DNA of 64,000 bases from Desmodesmus armatus (GCA_007449985.2 VIIQ02000046.1:248001-312000), one strand, 5' to 3'; positions 12,906 to 25,940 are shown, counted from the stretch's first letter. Numbers and translations: made by a program. Notes: a model not told the origin generated them from the letters alone.

Positions 12906-15900
12906 TTACTGCGGCCTGTTGAACCAGATTGACTTGATGGTGTCAGAGGCATCCCTCAGGTTGCCCGAGAGGTTGACGCCATCGACTTCACCCACGTTGT
13001 AGATGTCGGGGTTGGGCAGGGCCTCCAGCACTTCCTTGTGATCCTGCAGGGCGTAGGCCACCAGAGTGCTGAAGTCCAAACCGGCCTCCACAGCCTCTGC
13101 ATATGCAGCAGCCACTGCAGACCCATCACCCACCACAAACCCAGGTGCTGCCACTGCTGGTGCTGAGGTCATCATAGCAGCATCGACAGCAGGTGTGCTG
13201 TCCTGCAGAGCTGCGACGAAAGGCGCAGTCATGTCCACAGCAGCAGTCCTGATGACAGCTGGATCCTGCACAGCTGCAGCCAGAGGCGCAGCGGCATCCA
13301 CAGCAGTACTGCTGACCGTTGTCTGCTCCTGGATGCTGCTTGCCAGGGTGGCGCTGACAGCATCACCCACGGCATCAGTGGCAGCGCCCAGCTGCTGGCT
13401 CACGGCAGTGAGGCCAGAGGAGGCAGCCCCACCTGCGTTCTGCACGGCATCCCCTGCTGCTGTAACACCAGAGGAAGCCACCTCGCCCACCAGCCTCATC
13501 GTGCCCTCCATGCTCTGCTGCAGCTGGCGCAGGAGTGTCTCCAGCTGCAGGTCTGGCCCGCCGGCACCCAGCTGCTGCTCTGTCTTGGCGGCAAGCCCGG
13601 CAAGGCTGGCCTGCAGGGACGCCACCTGTGCCTCAACTGCAGGAAGCTGCTGCTCATACTGCTGCTGCAGGCCAGCCTGCAGCGAAGCCGCAGCAGCAGA
13701 TGCCTGGGTGGCGATATCTGACAGGCGCTCCTCCAGTTGCAGGGAGTGGAAGCCGTCCATCGCGTTTGCAGCCAGAGCAGCAGCTGAGGCCTCTGCCAGA
13801 CCCTCCAGCTGCTGCAGCTGCTCCTGCAGGCGCAGCTTGTCAACCTCTGCGGCTGTAGACCCAGCCACTGCAGCGGCCGAGGTGCGCACAGTCAGCAGCA
13901 TGTCAGACAGCTTGTCTGCAAGTGCCAGCTGCTGGTAGCCGGCCCAGACCTGCGCCTGCACGTCAGACATGGCGTCTGACAGCAGCACCTGCAGCCCCTG
14001 CAACTGCCCTGCAGCCTCCTGAGAGCCAGACTGCTCGGCTGCTGCCACGGCTGCTGCCAGCTGTCCTGCTGCAGCACCGATGCTGCCCTGCAGCTGTGTC
14101 AGCACGACATCCAGCTGCGAGATCCGTGTCTCCAGCACGCCATGAAGCATGGCCATGACCTGGTCCAAGCTGGACAGCAGCTCAGGCAGGTGTGCTGAGC
14201 CAGATGCATGCAGCGCTGTCTCCTGCACGACTGCCATGGACGTTGCTGCAAGCTGCTGCAGCTCGGCCAGCTGCTTGGGCAGCTCGACCTTGAGCTGCTG
14301 CTCCTGGCTGCGCAGGATATCGAGCACGTAAGCAAGCTTCCCGCTCACATCGAGCTGGTGCAGCTGGGTATCTACAAAGCTGCTGACCGCTGTGGTGGCG
14401 TTGAGGAGGCTGTCCTGCAGCTCCAGCAGGCCGAGTGACACCTGCGCGTCCACAACGGCCGTCTGTGCGCTGACATAGCCCGAGAAGGCATCTACCTGTG
14501 CCTGCAGGACTGCCAGCTGCTCCTGGAGCTGCAGCTTGTTGATGCCGTCAACTGCTGCAGACTGCAGCTGTGACATGATGGCCTGCAGAGCTGCGACCTG
14601 TGCTCCTAGCTGGTTGTTGAGGTCCTCTGCGCCTGGCATGGCTACAGCGGAGTCTGCGAAGCACTGGCCTCCGGGAAGGGGTGGAGGAATGTAGCCATAC
14701 TCATAGAGCTGCAGATGCACAGAGAAAATGACACAGACATATGACCAAGCACACTTTCGCCTCTACTACTAGGGTGGCGTTCATGCACACAAGGAGCACG
14801 TCAAATTGGAAACCAGCTCGAATTGGAAACCCAGCAAGTGTTTTGTTTCCAATAACAAAACCACCTATCACAGATCAACCACACTTGGGTGCATCCTGTT
14901 GAGGTGTCATAGCTCCAGCACATCAGCAACACCCATGGCAGCACCCACGTCGCCCGGCCCTACACACACCTGACTGGCAAGCACCATCAGGCCCGCAGCA
15001 AGAGCTCCATACGCCAGCGTCTCTGGAATAGCCAGGGCACCCTTCAGGCCCTGCTTGCCTCCTGAGTTGACGCGAGCACCCACGCCCGCGCCTGCAAAGC
15101 CCAGCACTGTGAGGTAGCTGAGGCCCTCAGCAGCACCCATCAGGCCATAGGGGCCAGGGGGCAGGCCACAACCTGCAAAGCAGCAAAGCAGGCACAGGCC
15201 ACACAACACACAAACTATGTTGACGCATACTTATGACACAAGTTTTATATACTTGCAAGAGTCACACACAACTCTGTTGTCAGCAAAGCCGCTGCTGGAG
15301 GGACGATGCCAGCATCAAAAGGTTTCTTAGAAAGGAAGCTAGAACGCTACAGCTATTAACACTGGCAGACGCAGTTGCCCCACAACACTGGCGCCCTCTC
15401 AATCTCAGGCTGACGAGCACAGATACATGCATGTTGACTAAGCTGGCGCAAGGCACCTGCAGCTGCAGCACACCCGCACCTGTGTCCTTCAGCACAAACT
15501 CTGACCACAGCACAGTCCCGACTGCAGCACAGCCCACCACAGCCGCCAGCATCTGCATGCCCTCACTCCACCCATCACCACCACCAGCAGCCCCCTCCTG
15601 GGCCTGCTCCAGAGCCTCTGCATCAGCAGAGGCAGCACTGAAGGCCCCAGAAGCTGCCAGGGCACCTGCACCACCACTGCTGCCGCCATTCACTGCCACG
15701 GCCTGTGTGGAAACATTCCTCCCTGCAGATCCTGCAGGAGCGCCAACCACCGGAGGTGGGGTTGGGCCACCTGCGGTGGGTGCTGAGACAGCAAAGGCTG
15801 CTGAGCCACCCACTGGAGTGATGGGTGGGGGACTCAGAGGGGCGCTGTTGTTGCTGTCGCTGCTTGCTGCACCTGTCATCTCACGCACCTGTGGGGGCGG

Positions 15901-18900
15901 AGGCAGCAGGACAGACAAGCTTGAGTGTTGAGCACAACCAGGCGCTGGTACACACCATGCAAAGCATAGGAGCTGCATGGCAGCGACAGGTCAAGCTTCT
16001 CCATGCTACTGCAGCACGAGATGGTTGCGAGAAGGGTGGACCTGCTTGAAGAGAGGCTGAAAGAAGGGAGGGACCAAAGGAGGGAGGAAGAAAACACTAG
16101 GTTCTGCAAAAACCTGAAAAAAAACACCACACACGCACACGCGCACCATCACCAACAGCCCCACCCATGCACATGCATCCCTACTAACTACCAGCAGCAG
16201 CCTGCCAAATGGCAGTCGCTGCTGCAGTTACACCTGCGCCCACGAGCCTCCACCTTCCCTGCCCTCAGCCCACCCTGCCCCTGGAAACTCTCCCACCCAA
16301 CAGACCCTACAGACCTTGCTGCGTGCTGCAGCCATGAAACCCCGGGTGCTTGGCGCTGCCACCACTGCCGCCAAACCGCCGCTGTAGCCTTCGCCATCGC
16401 CGTTGCCAGAGCCAGGTGCCGCCACATCCTTCACCATGCTGCTGCTCTTCAGGCTCTCCTCAAGCCGCTGTGCCTCTGCTGCTGCCTCTGATTTCTTCAG
16501 CTGCACTGCCTCCAGCCTTGCTGCTAGCTCACTAGCTGCCTTTTCTGCCTCCCGGGATGCTGACACCACGTTGCTGTTGCGCACGTTGGCGATCCAATCT
16601 GCTGCCACGGCTGCTGCGGCAGCTGCGGACACCACGTGGCTGGAGCCCCTGCCTGGGCTGGGGGGCCTGTTGTGTCTCTTGGGGCTGTTGGGTGGTGTAC
16701 CTGCTGAGGCAGTGACCATGCTGCTGCCGAAGGCACTGCTGCTGAAGCTTCCTGCGTTGCCTGCGCTGCTCACAAGCACACCCGCATTGCCCTGGCTGGG
16801 TGCTGCACGGGTGCTGGTGCTGAGAATGCTGACACTGGTGCTGACGCTGCTGGCGCGGGCAGGGAACAAGGAGGCACTTGCGTCTGGGCCCCAGCCCTTG
16901 GGGAATGGCCCTGGCGCAGCCACGGGGCTAGCTGCAGGTGCAGCAGGTGCCTCGATTGCGGCAGCGGCTGCAGCCTTGACAGGTGCAGCCTGCTTTACTG
17001 GCTCTGCAGCTGCCCCACTGTCTGCGCTGTCTGTGGCAGGTGCCGGCTTGGCAACTGCTAGCGTGGCGGCGGCAACAGCAGCTGTAGCGGCAGCGGCCAC
17101 AGGCTCTGGCGTGGCGACGGCGGCTGTAGCAGCGGCGGCGGCGGGCTCTGTCTGTGTTGGCACGGCAGCAGCGCCAAGCCCCTTGCCGCCCACAGACTTC
17201 ATGAAAGCAGCCACCACGCTGTTTGTGGGAGCCGCGGGGAAGGGCTTATCCACAAACCCTACTGCCACAGCCTTCCCCTGAGCGAACTTTGCATGCACAG
17301 CTGCTGCTGACTGTGCACGGGTGCTGGGCGCAAGCAACTGCTCATCAGGATGCACCTAAGCAACACAAGAAGGAGCAAACCAGGGCATAGGCAATGATTC
17401 AACTGGGCATGCAGGAAAGGGTGACAACAAAAGGACCGCACTGCAACACATGTATGCCAGCAACAAGACGTACACACACAATGCTGCAATCACGCAGGGT
17501 GAAACCAAAAATCACACAATGAAGATGGTGCAGGCAGCCAGTCCTTGGCACCTGGCTGCTGCGACGGGCCAGGTGCATGTTGTACGTGCACATAAGCTGC
17601 CACTGCATCACTAGGCTGCAAGCTGCTGCTGGTCCTGCTGCTGCACTGTCAAGCTGCATCTGTTGCTGAGGGTCACCCGCTGCCACTGCTGGCAAGGGTG
17701 TGCTACTCTCACGGCTAAGCCCCCCATCACCCCCGCCCCAGTCCCAAGACACTTGCAACACACAACAGCCAAAACACATCCCCACACCCGCAACACCACA
17801 CTCACGTCACTGCAAACTCAGACACCTGTGGAGTGTAGAAAGCTACAACCACGTATAATCAGAATTATCTAGCCACCTGCTCGTAACACAAGCTGGTATC
17901 AGAGCCTGATATCTGAACGGTGTTGAGTGGGGCACAGCACTCCTGGCAAAGAAGTAAGTGGGGTTCCAAAAACTGAAATACCCATGTTATCCAGCAATGG
18001 CACACGGTGGTGTTGAGTTGGGCTCAACACTCTTGTGGGCTTGCGCGCACTGCAGCAATCCCTGATGCTCATGGCAGGGAGCCACCACATTTTGAAACCC
18101 GACAACAGTCGCAAAACAAGCACACTAGAGAATCAACAGCACAGGGGAGACAAGGGGGGCTAGATGGTGAGCACTGTGCAGCCCAAGGGGCGGGAGGGAA
18201 GGGGAGGTGCTGAAGCTGTGAAGCTGGTGCTGCACAGAGGTACCTGCAGCTGCAATATGTTCACAGCGTCTGCATGGGGGAGTTGGGATGTGTGAGACAC
18301 TGAGCTGTCGTGTGTGCTGGCGTACTCTAGCAATACCACAAACCCCAGCCACCTCACCTCCTGTGACATGGACTCCAAGTTTGCCTCCATCTTCTCCTCT
18401 GCATGAACCACCACCACCTCCTCCTGCTTCTCCTGCTCCTCGCTTGCACTGCCGCTGCTCACACACGCAGCCTCCAGCTTCTGAGCATCAGCAGCTGTCG
18501 CAGCATCAGCAACTGCCTCAGCCTCCTGCTTCTCCTGCCGCTGTGCTGATGAGGGCGCTGGCGCCTCGGTGGCTGCTGCTGCCACGACTGCGGGCCCTGC
18601 ACGGGAGCGCGGGGGTGTGGTGACCTCGGGTACTGCGTCTTCGGTGTCGCTGTCAGACATGGTGCGGGGCCGCACACCACTCTCCTCTGCCTCAGCATCT
18701 GCAGCAATGAACAGGAGCAGAGACAGATAGGGGCAACGTCAACAGGCCTGAGCGGAGGCAGTGTTTTCACACATGACTGAGACACAGGCCTGAGAGGGGG
18801 GTGTCCCGCCACAGGTGCACTCCGTACTTCAAAAGAGCGAACGTGTTGCTGGTCATTGTGGAAGACCCAGGCAACCCAACAGTCACCCAAGCCCAGCTGA

Positions 18901-20688
18901 TGCCACATGGTGGCTTGGCTGTCCGATCATAAGTATGCGCCCCACCCTCTGCTGCCCTCCAAAGCAAACTGGCCGCAGCCACCACATGCAGCGACCACAG
19001 GGCTGCGAATCACCAGGGCCACATCAGAGGCACCCCAAAGCATGCACCCTGCCCAGGCCCCAGCCACTGACACTCTCGCCACAACCCGGGCTCACCCATG
19101 GTCGCCAGTGCCTTCGCAACTGCAGCAGCCGCCTGCCCAACCCTGGACTGTTCTGCCTTCACTGCTGCTGCCTCAGCCACTGCTGCCAGCTTCTCCTCCT
19201 TTGCTGCTGCCTCCTCCTCCAGCTGGGCATCCAACAGGGCCAGCACATCAGCTGTCACGGGCTGCACCTTAGACTCTGTGCTGTCATCAATGATGTTGAA
19301 GGCACACACAGAGCACACCATGGAGCCGACAGGGGCGTCCTCTGGTACGGTTACCATCCTGTTGTGGTCGCCTGCCTCCCAGATCAGGCTGCCGCTGGCT
19401 TGCTGCACAACGACCTGCAGGAAGCAGGAAGAACACAGTGTGTCAGGCTGGTTTGACATGTTGCGTGTGATGTTGCGGGAGCTGTTGGCTAGCTCAGGCT
19501 CGACAAGCCTGCTGTGGACAGAGGCAGACTTGGGGTGCGCAGCGTGTGCCTGAACTGCCTGAACGAGAATGGATGCCAAGTGAGCGGCGGCTGTAGCAGC
19601 AGACCAGCTGCAGCTCGCACCTTGAACTCGTGTTCTCCAGGTGGGAGGGGTGTGACAAGCGTCCAGACGTCCCCCTCATTCCACCTCATGAGAGGAGCAT
19701 CATCGGCCTTCCAGGCCCCGAGCTCCTCGCTGCTGCCGATGACTTTGAGGCAGTCCCCAAAGCCAACATGGTAGTGTGTGGCAATCTTGACAAGGGGGCC
19801 CTTGTGCTGCTGCAGGAGCTGCAGGTGCCTCTCAGACAGCTTGGCAGCCTTGGAAGGAGCCTCAATGGCAGCCTGTGGGGCAGAACAACCACATGACGTT
19901 GCGGCCTGCTGCGGGAGGGCAGCCTCGAACGTCTACGCGACTGCCCGCTGCGTCGATCTGTCTGCATTCACTTGCGCAACCTAGTTCGCTTACCTTGACA
20001 ACGAGGCCCCTCCTCAACGCCAGAGGTTTTGCATGTTGGCGTGGAAGCCCTGCAAAATGAAGCGCAGCCAACAACGCACGTGTCTCAGCTCACATGCTGT
20101 GCTGGGTGCACAGCTGCTGCAAAGGTGTTTGTGGGCTCTGCAAGGCTGCAGGACTGCTGGAACTTCACCCTCAACGCTTTACTGAGGTGTAAAGGCCCCA
20201 AAGCGTCCGTATATTGGGGCAACTGAGCTCAGGTTGGACAAACTGCTGTGCAGACACACTGCTGTGCTGGACACTGCTGTTTCGCCCCAACGCGTGTGTT
20301 CACGCTCGAGTTCCCTCGGAAGCACCATGACAACATGTTCATGTACACAGTGCCTGCATTAAGAACCCACAGATCAATTGCCGTGCTATCTCCAGGGCTG
20401 AAAATGTCCTCCCTCACCTGGGGCTCTCCCGGGGCGTAAGGCCCCTAGAAACGAAGTGTGCATTAAATTGAACTAATCAAAGCTGCCTCGGCTGCCTTGG
20501 CACTTGCAAGTGGAGTGTAGGAGACTTGCAGGGGTGTGTAGGAGACACCCTGACGAATGGCTGAATAATAGCAAACACCAAGGCTCACCAATGAGGCACT
20601 GCTGAGTCCGAGTTGCTGCTGACACTTGCGGAACCAGTGGTAAAGCCCTCATGGTTGAACCTCGAGAAACTGTGCACGGAAGGGTCAT
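12906..20688 (-). CDS. Chloroplast CBM20 starch-binding protein with membrane helices and long helical tail
   Basis: Nine exons join with full phase agreement to about 1,507 residues: 20688-20589, 20049-19994, 19872-19621, 19414-19096, 18698-18358, 17355-16315, 15888-15480, 15172-14970, 14708-12906. The N-terminus (MTLPCTVSRGSTMRALPLVP..) is rich in Ser, Thr and basic residues, like a plastid transit peptide. Residues about 80-165 form a CBM20 starch-binding domain: HYHVGFGDCLKVIGSSEELG, then W positions, then LIWEAGDHNRMV, the usual W-E-x-G-x-N-R block. Acidic coiled-coil and Ala/Pro/Ser-rich stretches follow, then hydrophobic segments near residues 817-834 (MQMLAAVVGCAAVGTVLW), 853-871 and 890-906. 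The last exon (about 600 residues) is mostly amphipathic helix with recurring KLQLQEQL / LALADKLSDML / LQLEERLSDI units. CBM20 coiled-coil proteins such as SAGA1 shape the algal pyrenoid starch sheath. A similar role is inference; I see no clean Rubisco-binding motif. Confidence 0.8.
14807..14857. repeat. Short direct and inverted repeat in an intron
   Basis: AATTGGAAACC occurs twice in a row (spacing about 20 bases), followed by GTTTCCAAT in inverse orientation about 25 bases on. It lies between the last two exons of the CBM20 gene. No function can be assigned. Confidence 0.4.
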
Positions 20689-20893
20689 TCGCTCCACCAA
20701 TGTGTGCTTTGCTTCAATCAGTGTGTGTTAGTGTGCCAGGAGGTCGCATGCTGACGTGCTGGAGTGATCTGAAGTAGTGCTTTGATTGATGCTCCCTGCT
20801 CCCTGCTCTCAGCGTGTCCTTGGGGGGTGGAACAAACGGACGCTGGGATTTGCTTCACGGTTTCAAAGGCTACAGGCTAGGTCTGCAAGCAGC
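20689..20893. promoter_or_regulatory. Shared divergent promoter, CBM20 gene / aspartyl aminopeptidase
   Basis: Only 205 bases separate the proposed first ATG of the minus-strand CBM20 gene (20688) from the ATG of the plus-strand aminopeptidase (20894). Both core promoters and both 5' UTRs must fit here unless one gene starts inside the other. No clear TATA box stands out. The assignment rests on geometry and on the start codons chosen. Confidence 0.55.
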
Positions 20894-23800
20894 ATGGCCA
20901 GTGAAGCTCCCAAGGTAGTGCTGGCGCCAGATGAAGCCAAGGGCAAGGCCCAGGACATGTGAGCTGACTGCTATCTGCCTGCTGCCAGGACACTGCAGAC
21001 CGTTGAATACACCTTGGTCTCAATAATCAATGCCCAGCTCCTTTGCTCACATCACTGGAAATCGTGTTTTGCTGGCACATGTACCTGGTGTTGGTGGTGT
21101 CGCTTGCTGCATGACAGGCTGGACTTCATCAATGCCTCCTGGACTCCCTACCATGCGGTGGAGGAGGCCAGCAAGCGCCTCATGGCAGCAGGGTTCAGGC
21201 ACATCGCAGAAAAGGATGCCTGGGGCTTGCAGCCAGGTACTTGCTGCTGCGTGTCCTGCCTCAGCCTAGCCCTGTCCCCTGCTGTCCCAGACTGGGGAGC
21301 TGCCTGCATGCCTCGTCAGACATAAGCAGCATGCAGATGTGTGCAGTTGCTGCCTGCGTCATCCAGCCAACTGGCACTGCCATGCACAGGCTGCTCAGCA
21401 GGGCCTGCAACTGAGCTTGGCTGTTGGCCATCATTTCAACGTCTGCAGCAGCTGGCCCGTCAATCCCAACATGCTGCCAATGCAGTCACCACAACTACTG
21501 ATGGTGCCTGCAGGTGGCAAGTACTTTTTCACCCGCAACATGTCCACCATCGTGGCATTTGCCATTGGTGAGAAGTACGCGCCTGGCAATCCTTTCTACA
21601 TGATTGGGGCACACACTGACAGCCCATGCCTCAAGGTGGGTGGGGCCCAGTAGAAGCTGGCTTGCTGTGTCAATGCGCTTCTGCATATAGCTTCAGGAGA
21701 GGATTCAAAGACAGCAGTTGCAACACTACCCAGCTGTTGTGCGTCACAGCCAACCTCAAGTCAGTTGTGATGCACAACAGCTGGGTAGTTGCAGCTGCTA
21801 TTCCTGAAGTTAAACACATGCCCACTCTCTTTTGCAACGTCAATGCAGTGGCATATTGCAACTGTACGCTCACCACCATCTAAATGCATCCTCATTGAGC
21901 CATCCTTGTTTTGTCCTGTGTCATCACCCCAGTCCACAAACTTCACTGCGCACATTACCGTGAACGTTGCTCAAGTCCCCTTCTTGGTGCTGCACATAGT
22001 GCAGGTGAAGCCCATCAGCAAGAGCAGCAGTGCCGGCTGCCAAACCATCAACATTGAAACATACGGGGGTGGCCTGTGGCACACCTGGTTTGATAGAGAC
22101 CTGGGCATCGCCGGCAGGGTGCTTGTGAGGCAGCAGTCAGAGGCGGCAGCAGAAGGCAGCAATGGCGGCGGCAAGCTGCAGCACCGATTGGTGAAGATTG
22201 ACAAGCCTGTGCTGCGTATCCCCATGCTGGCTATTCACTTGTCACGCAACCTGTAAGTAGCTTGTGACTGGCGCAGTCACCAGATTGAGCTTGGTGGACA
22301 GCATCCTGACTCGTCAAGCCTCAGCCTCAAACTTACAACATTGCGCAGCGCAGATGGTTGCAAGCATCACCCCCATCCAGTGTGCTGGCCTCCAAGGAGA
22401 GGTCACTACAATGTGTCACCTTGACGGTGTGGCGAGGCTTGTCACCGTTCCTTGTGCCCCGCAGGTACACTGACGGTTTCAAGCCCAACTTCCAGGATCA
22501 CCTCAAGCCGGTGCTGGCAACAGTAGCAAAGGTCAGTGGCAAAGGCCTTACCCCTGCATACAGTCATGCACTAGTCGAGCTGAATCTGCCAAGCGCAGCT
22601 GTGCAGACCTGCAACACTGATGTGCAACTGGGTGCAACTCCCTTCACGTTGTGCAATATCAATTTGAACAGGGCGCAGCTGGCATGAAATGTGCCAGGGT
22701 GTGAAGTGTGTCGGGGGGTGCGCTGGTTCCATGGCTGAAGTCTTTGTTGACAGGCTGCCCCACACTCATCATCCCCGCATGTGTCATTTGGACGAGGCAG
22801 ACTGATGGGCTTTGTGTGCACACGTGTTGCTGTTTTGTGTAGGCACCCAAGCCAGCTGCTGCCCCAACCAACGGCACTGGTCCCACAGTTGCTGCCAGTG
22901 ACGTGACAGGCAGCCACCATGCGCTGCTGCTGTCCATGCTGGCAGACGAGCTGGGCTGCCAACCCACAGACATAGGTGAGACTGCAAGTTCACAGCAGCA
23001 GCAGCAATTGGCAACCATGTTGAGAAGCTCCTTGTGTGTTGGGTGCAGTGCAGAGTGCATTGTGCTGAGCCCAGTGTTCACTGCCCTCCTGGAGTTGCGC
23101 GCTGGCCTTGGGTTCACCCTCCTATTCAGTAACCCAGAGAAGGTTGAACAGCGCTGATTTTATCCCGACATCGCGTTTTGCCTTCCGTCCTCTTGATAGG
23201 CTTGTAGCGCTCGGGGCGCGCACTTGGCGCCCTGTCACTTGCTGTGTGCGGCTTTCCGTTCTGTGTTGTGTCGCAGTGGACTTTGAGCTCAACCTGTGTG
23301 ACGTGCAGCCGGGTGTGCTGGGAGGCGCGCAGGAGGAGTTCCTCTTCGTTGGCCGGCTGGACAACCTGGGCAGCTGCTACACTGCACTGGAGGTGCGGGA
23401 TAGTACATGTCAGTGAGGGAGGTTTGATCGCATCCTGTATGACTGGGAGGGGGTTGCCACATGGGTATGACAGGGACGCAGTTCACGCAGCCAGCAAGCT
23501 CCTTGCAACATGTCAGGATGTTGCAACGAGCCTGCTAGCGCCCAGGTGGGCAGCAGGGTGTTTGTGTGCGTCTGCGCGCGTGTCGGCAAGTGACCCTGAT
23601 GCATCGGCATAAGGGCCCTTGCTTCTGCTGTGCATAGGTACACAGAACCTCTGCTTGTCAGCAGTCGCTTTTGCTTGCCTGCAATAATAACGGAACTGAT
23701 GTTGGTGGTGAGGTTTCTGCGTGCTGATGTTTCTGCGTGCTGACTGCTGCAGGCTCTCATTGACTCCGTGTCTGCTCCAGACGCGCTGTCAGCTGAGCAT

Positions 23801-25365
23801 GCTGTGCGCTCCATTGCCTTCTTCGACCATGAAGAGGTCGGCAGTGACAGCGCGCAAGGCGCTGGTGGGCCTGTCATGCGGGACACCATCACACGCGTAG
23901 CACGGGTGCTGTCCAAGGTAAGCTGCGAAGCCCGGTGTGTGTTGCGCAGTTGTACCTTGCTGGGCAACACTATGCGTTAGTTGTGACACTGGGAACACAC
24001 AAAGATGGGAACACAGAACAGTGGTTGTACAGACAATGTGGGAAGTACCAGCGACCCATTCAGACAGTGTCTGGGTGGCAGGCTGTGGGGCTTGGCAGCG
24101 CATGATGGGGCCAAACACCATCAGCAGCACCCAACACCCGTGAGATGTCGGCAGCCAGTCTTTAGTCCATAAGGGTTGACGCACTACCCCAACTGTAGCC
24201 GGCTACAAGTTGCCTGTGCACATGGCACGCCCTACCATCACAACAACATCATGCATGGGTGGTGTTGCCTGCTGCAGGGTCAGGAGGGTGCTGTGGAGCG
24301 CACCATGCGTCAGTCCTTCCTCATCAGTGCTGACATGGCACATGCCCTGCACCCCAACTACACAGACAAGCATGACAGCCTCATGGCGCCTGCCTTCCAA
24401 GGCGGGCTGGTCCTGAAGCACAACAACAACCAGCGCTATGCAACAAATGCCATCAGCGCTGCCCTGTTCAGGTGCGCTGGAACGCAGCCGGGCTGCCTGA
24501 GAGTGCAACAGGTTGCGTCATCATTGACCAGTATGTGCCGCGGGCTCTTGGCATCAGAAAGAGCTAGGACAAAGTGCCTGGGGCACAGCAGCAGCGGCTG
24601 CCTGTGGGACGGCAGCATTATGTGCTTGTGAGGTCCCTCACATGCTAGCAGTGCATTTCTTCAAATTCAAGTCCCCGTCGCAGTAACATGCGTGTACCTG
24701 CTAAAACAAAAAAAACATGCGTGTATCTGCTTGCACAGCTGTTTGTGGCCGTCTGCGCGTCTGTGGCTGTCTGCCCGAGCTGCAACAGGCTCGGGCGTGT
24801 CACCTGCCCTGCACACGCCACTGCTCACTGCATATGCCCACGCTGCACGCTGCACTCTCCTTTCAACACTGCAGGGAGGTTGGACGCCGCGCTGGGGTGC
24901 CAGTGCAGGAGTTTGCCGTGCGCAATGACATGCCATGCGGGAGCACCATCGGCCCCATCCTGGCTCACAACCTGGGCTGCAGGACAGTGGATGTAGGCAT
25001 GCCGCAGCTCAGCATGCACAGCATACGCGAGATGGCGGGTGTGGATGATGTGCTGTATGGGTACAAGCACTTCCGGGAGTTCTTCAGGTGGGTCCGCGGT
25101 CGTGGTGCTCAGCTGAATGCCGCCCTGCCTGTTCAGTTGGCTGTAAGCGACGGTAGGCCTGCAGGGTCCACTGCAAAGCTAGCCATCGTCATCCCATGCC
25201 CCACAGCTGAGTTTTGTGCACCTGCGGCTGCTTCTGTCCGTTCTCTGCAGTACGTTCTCTGCTGTGGACGCTAGCTTGGACGTGGACACCCTGCCACCCC
25301 CTGACATCAAGGGTACCATCAGGGAGCGTGCCTGCTGTGACGTGCATGGAGCCAAGACCCTGTGA
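20894..25365 (+). CDS. DNPEP: Aspartyl aminopeptidase (peptidase family M18)
   Basis: Eleven exons, all in phase: 20894-20958, 21118-21236, 21514-21635, 22005-22252, 22465-22531, 22843-22975, 23277-23392, 23753-23917, 24278-24471, 24875-25087, 25251-25365. The product is 518 residues, close to the family's usual 470-500. It removes N-terminal Asp or Glu from peptides using a two-metal centre, normally as a cytosolic or vacuolar tetrahedral dodecamer. The M18 signatures are all present: [11 protein letters not shown] (metal His), [11 protein letters not shown] (bridging Asp), FFDHEEVGS (catalytic Glu and metal Glu), [12 protein letters not shown] (metal Asp), and the late [10 protein letters not shown] (metal His). 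The start [10 protein letters not shown] lacks an obvious targeting peptide. A linker in exon 6 ([14 protein letters not shown]) is a small lineage-type insertion. The enzyme looks intact. Confidence 0.95.
21691..21809. repeat. Long imperfect hairpin in intron 3 of the aminopeptidase gene
   Basis: The left arm runs from CTTCAGGA at 21691 through AGCAGTTGCAACACTACCCA to GTTGTGCGTCACAGC at about 21750. The right arm begins at about 21764 (GTTGTGATGCACAAC) and ends with TCCTGAAG at 21809. The inner 37 or so bases of each arm pair almost perfectly around a loop of about 14 bases, and the outer 8 pair perfectly across an asymmetric bulge. This resembles a miRNA precursor or a small inverted-repeat element. 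No annotated small RNA is implied. Confidence 0.6.
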
Positions 25366-25521
25366 TTGCAGCCTGGCTCCCGGGATCCCTCTTGTGCTGC
25401 TACTGCAGTTGTGCTTTTACAGCAGGTGCTGCAAAGCACTGTTGCTTGATGCCGTGGTTACTGGCTGGTACAGATGGGAACAGTACAGTTGAAGCTGAGC
25501 AGCTGGATTCGTCAGTGCACG

Positions 25522-25526
25522 TGTAA
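25522..25526 (+). terminator. Probable TGTAA polyadenylation signal
   Basis: TGTAA, the usual green-algal polyadenylation motif, lies about 157 bases after the aminopeptidase stop codon. No other copy was noticed nearer the stop. Confidence 0.5.
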
Positions 25527-25886
25527 CTAAACTGTACAGTGTGGGTGACAGCTGCAGCCTCAGGCTCGCCTTTGGAAAAAAGGGTTGAGCAAGCAAGGAC
25601 GGGCGAGGAGTTGTCCACAGCAGTAGTGCTACCCACTAGCAGTAGTACTACCGGGGAAAAGTCTGGCGGGCCTGCAATATACAACGCAGCACCATGCCTC
25701 ACAGAGCTGAGGTGTATGACATGTGCAACAGTGCTGTTGAGCAACAGAAACTTGCTATTGATGGTATGCCAGTAGTGTGGTGGCATGCTGCTGTTCCTGT
25801 ATTGTTAGGACTGAAAACAGGTCACCAGCGGCTGCAATCAAGTGATGTGGTCCAGTGACCGATACCTGTTACATTGCACAACAAAC

Positions 25887-25940
25887 ATCTTGGTACATGA
25901 CCTCACGCCAATTATCTTGGTACATGACTTCACAACACGC
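25887..25940. repeat. 27-base tandem repeat, two copies
   Basis: ATCTTGGTACATGACCTCAC and ATCTTGGTACATGACTTCAC follow each other with a period of 27 bases. A weaker third match (GCATCTCGATACA) comes next. Confidence 0.6.

Noticed and set aside
13066..13938. 290-codon open frame on the plus strand
   Set aside because: It is the antisense of the Ala/Gln-rich last exon of the CBM20 gene; the product is Ala/Ser/Cys-rich with no family features.
16403..17281. 292-codon plus-strand open frame
   Set aside because: Antisense of CBM20 gene exon 6; only Ala/Leu low complexity.
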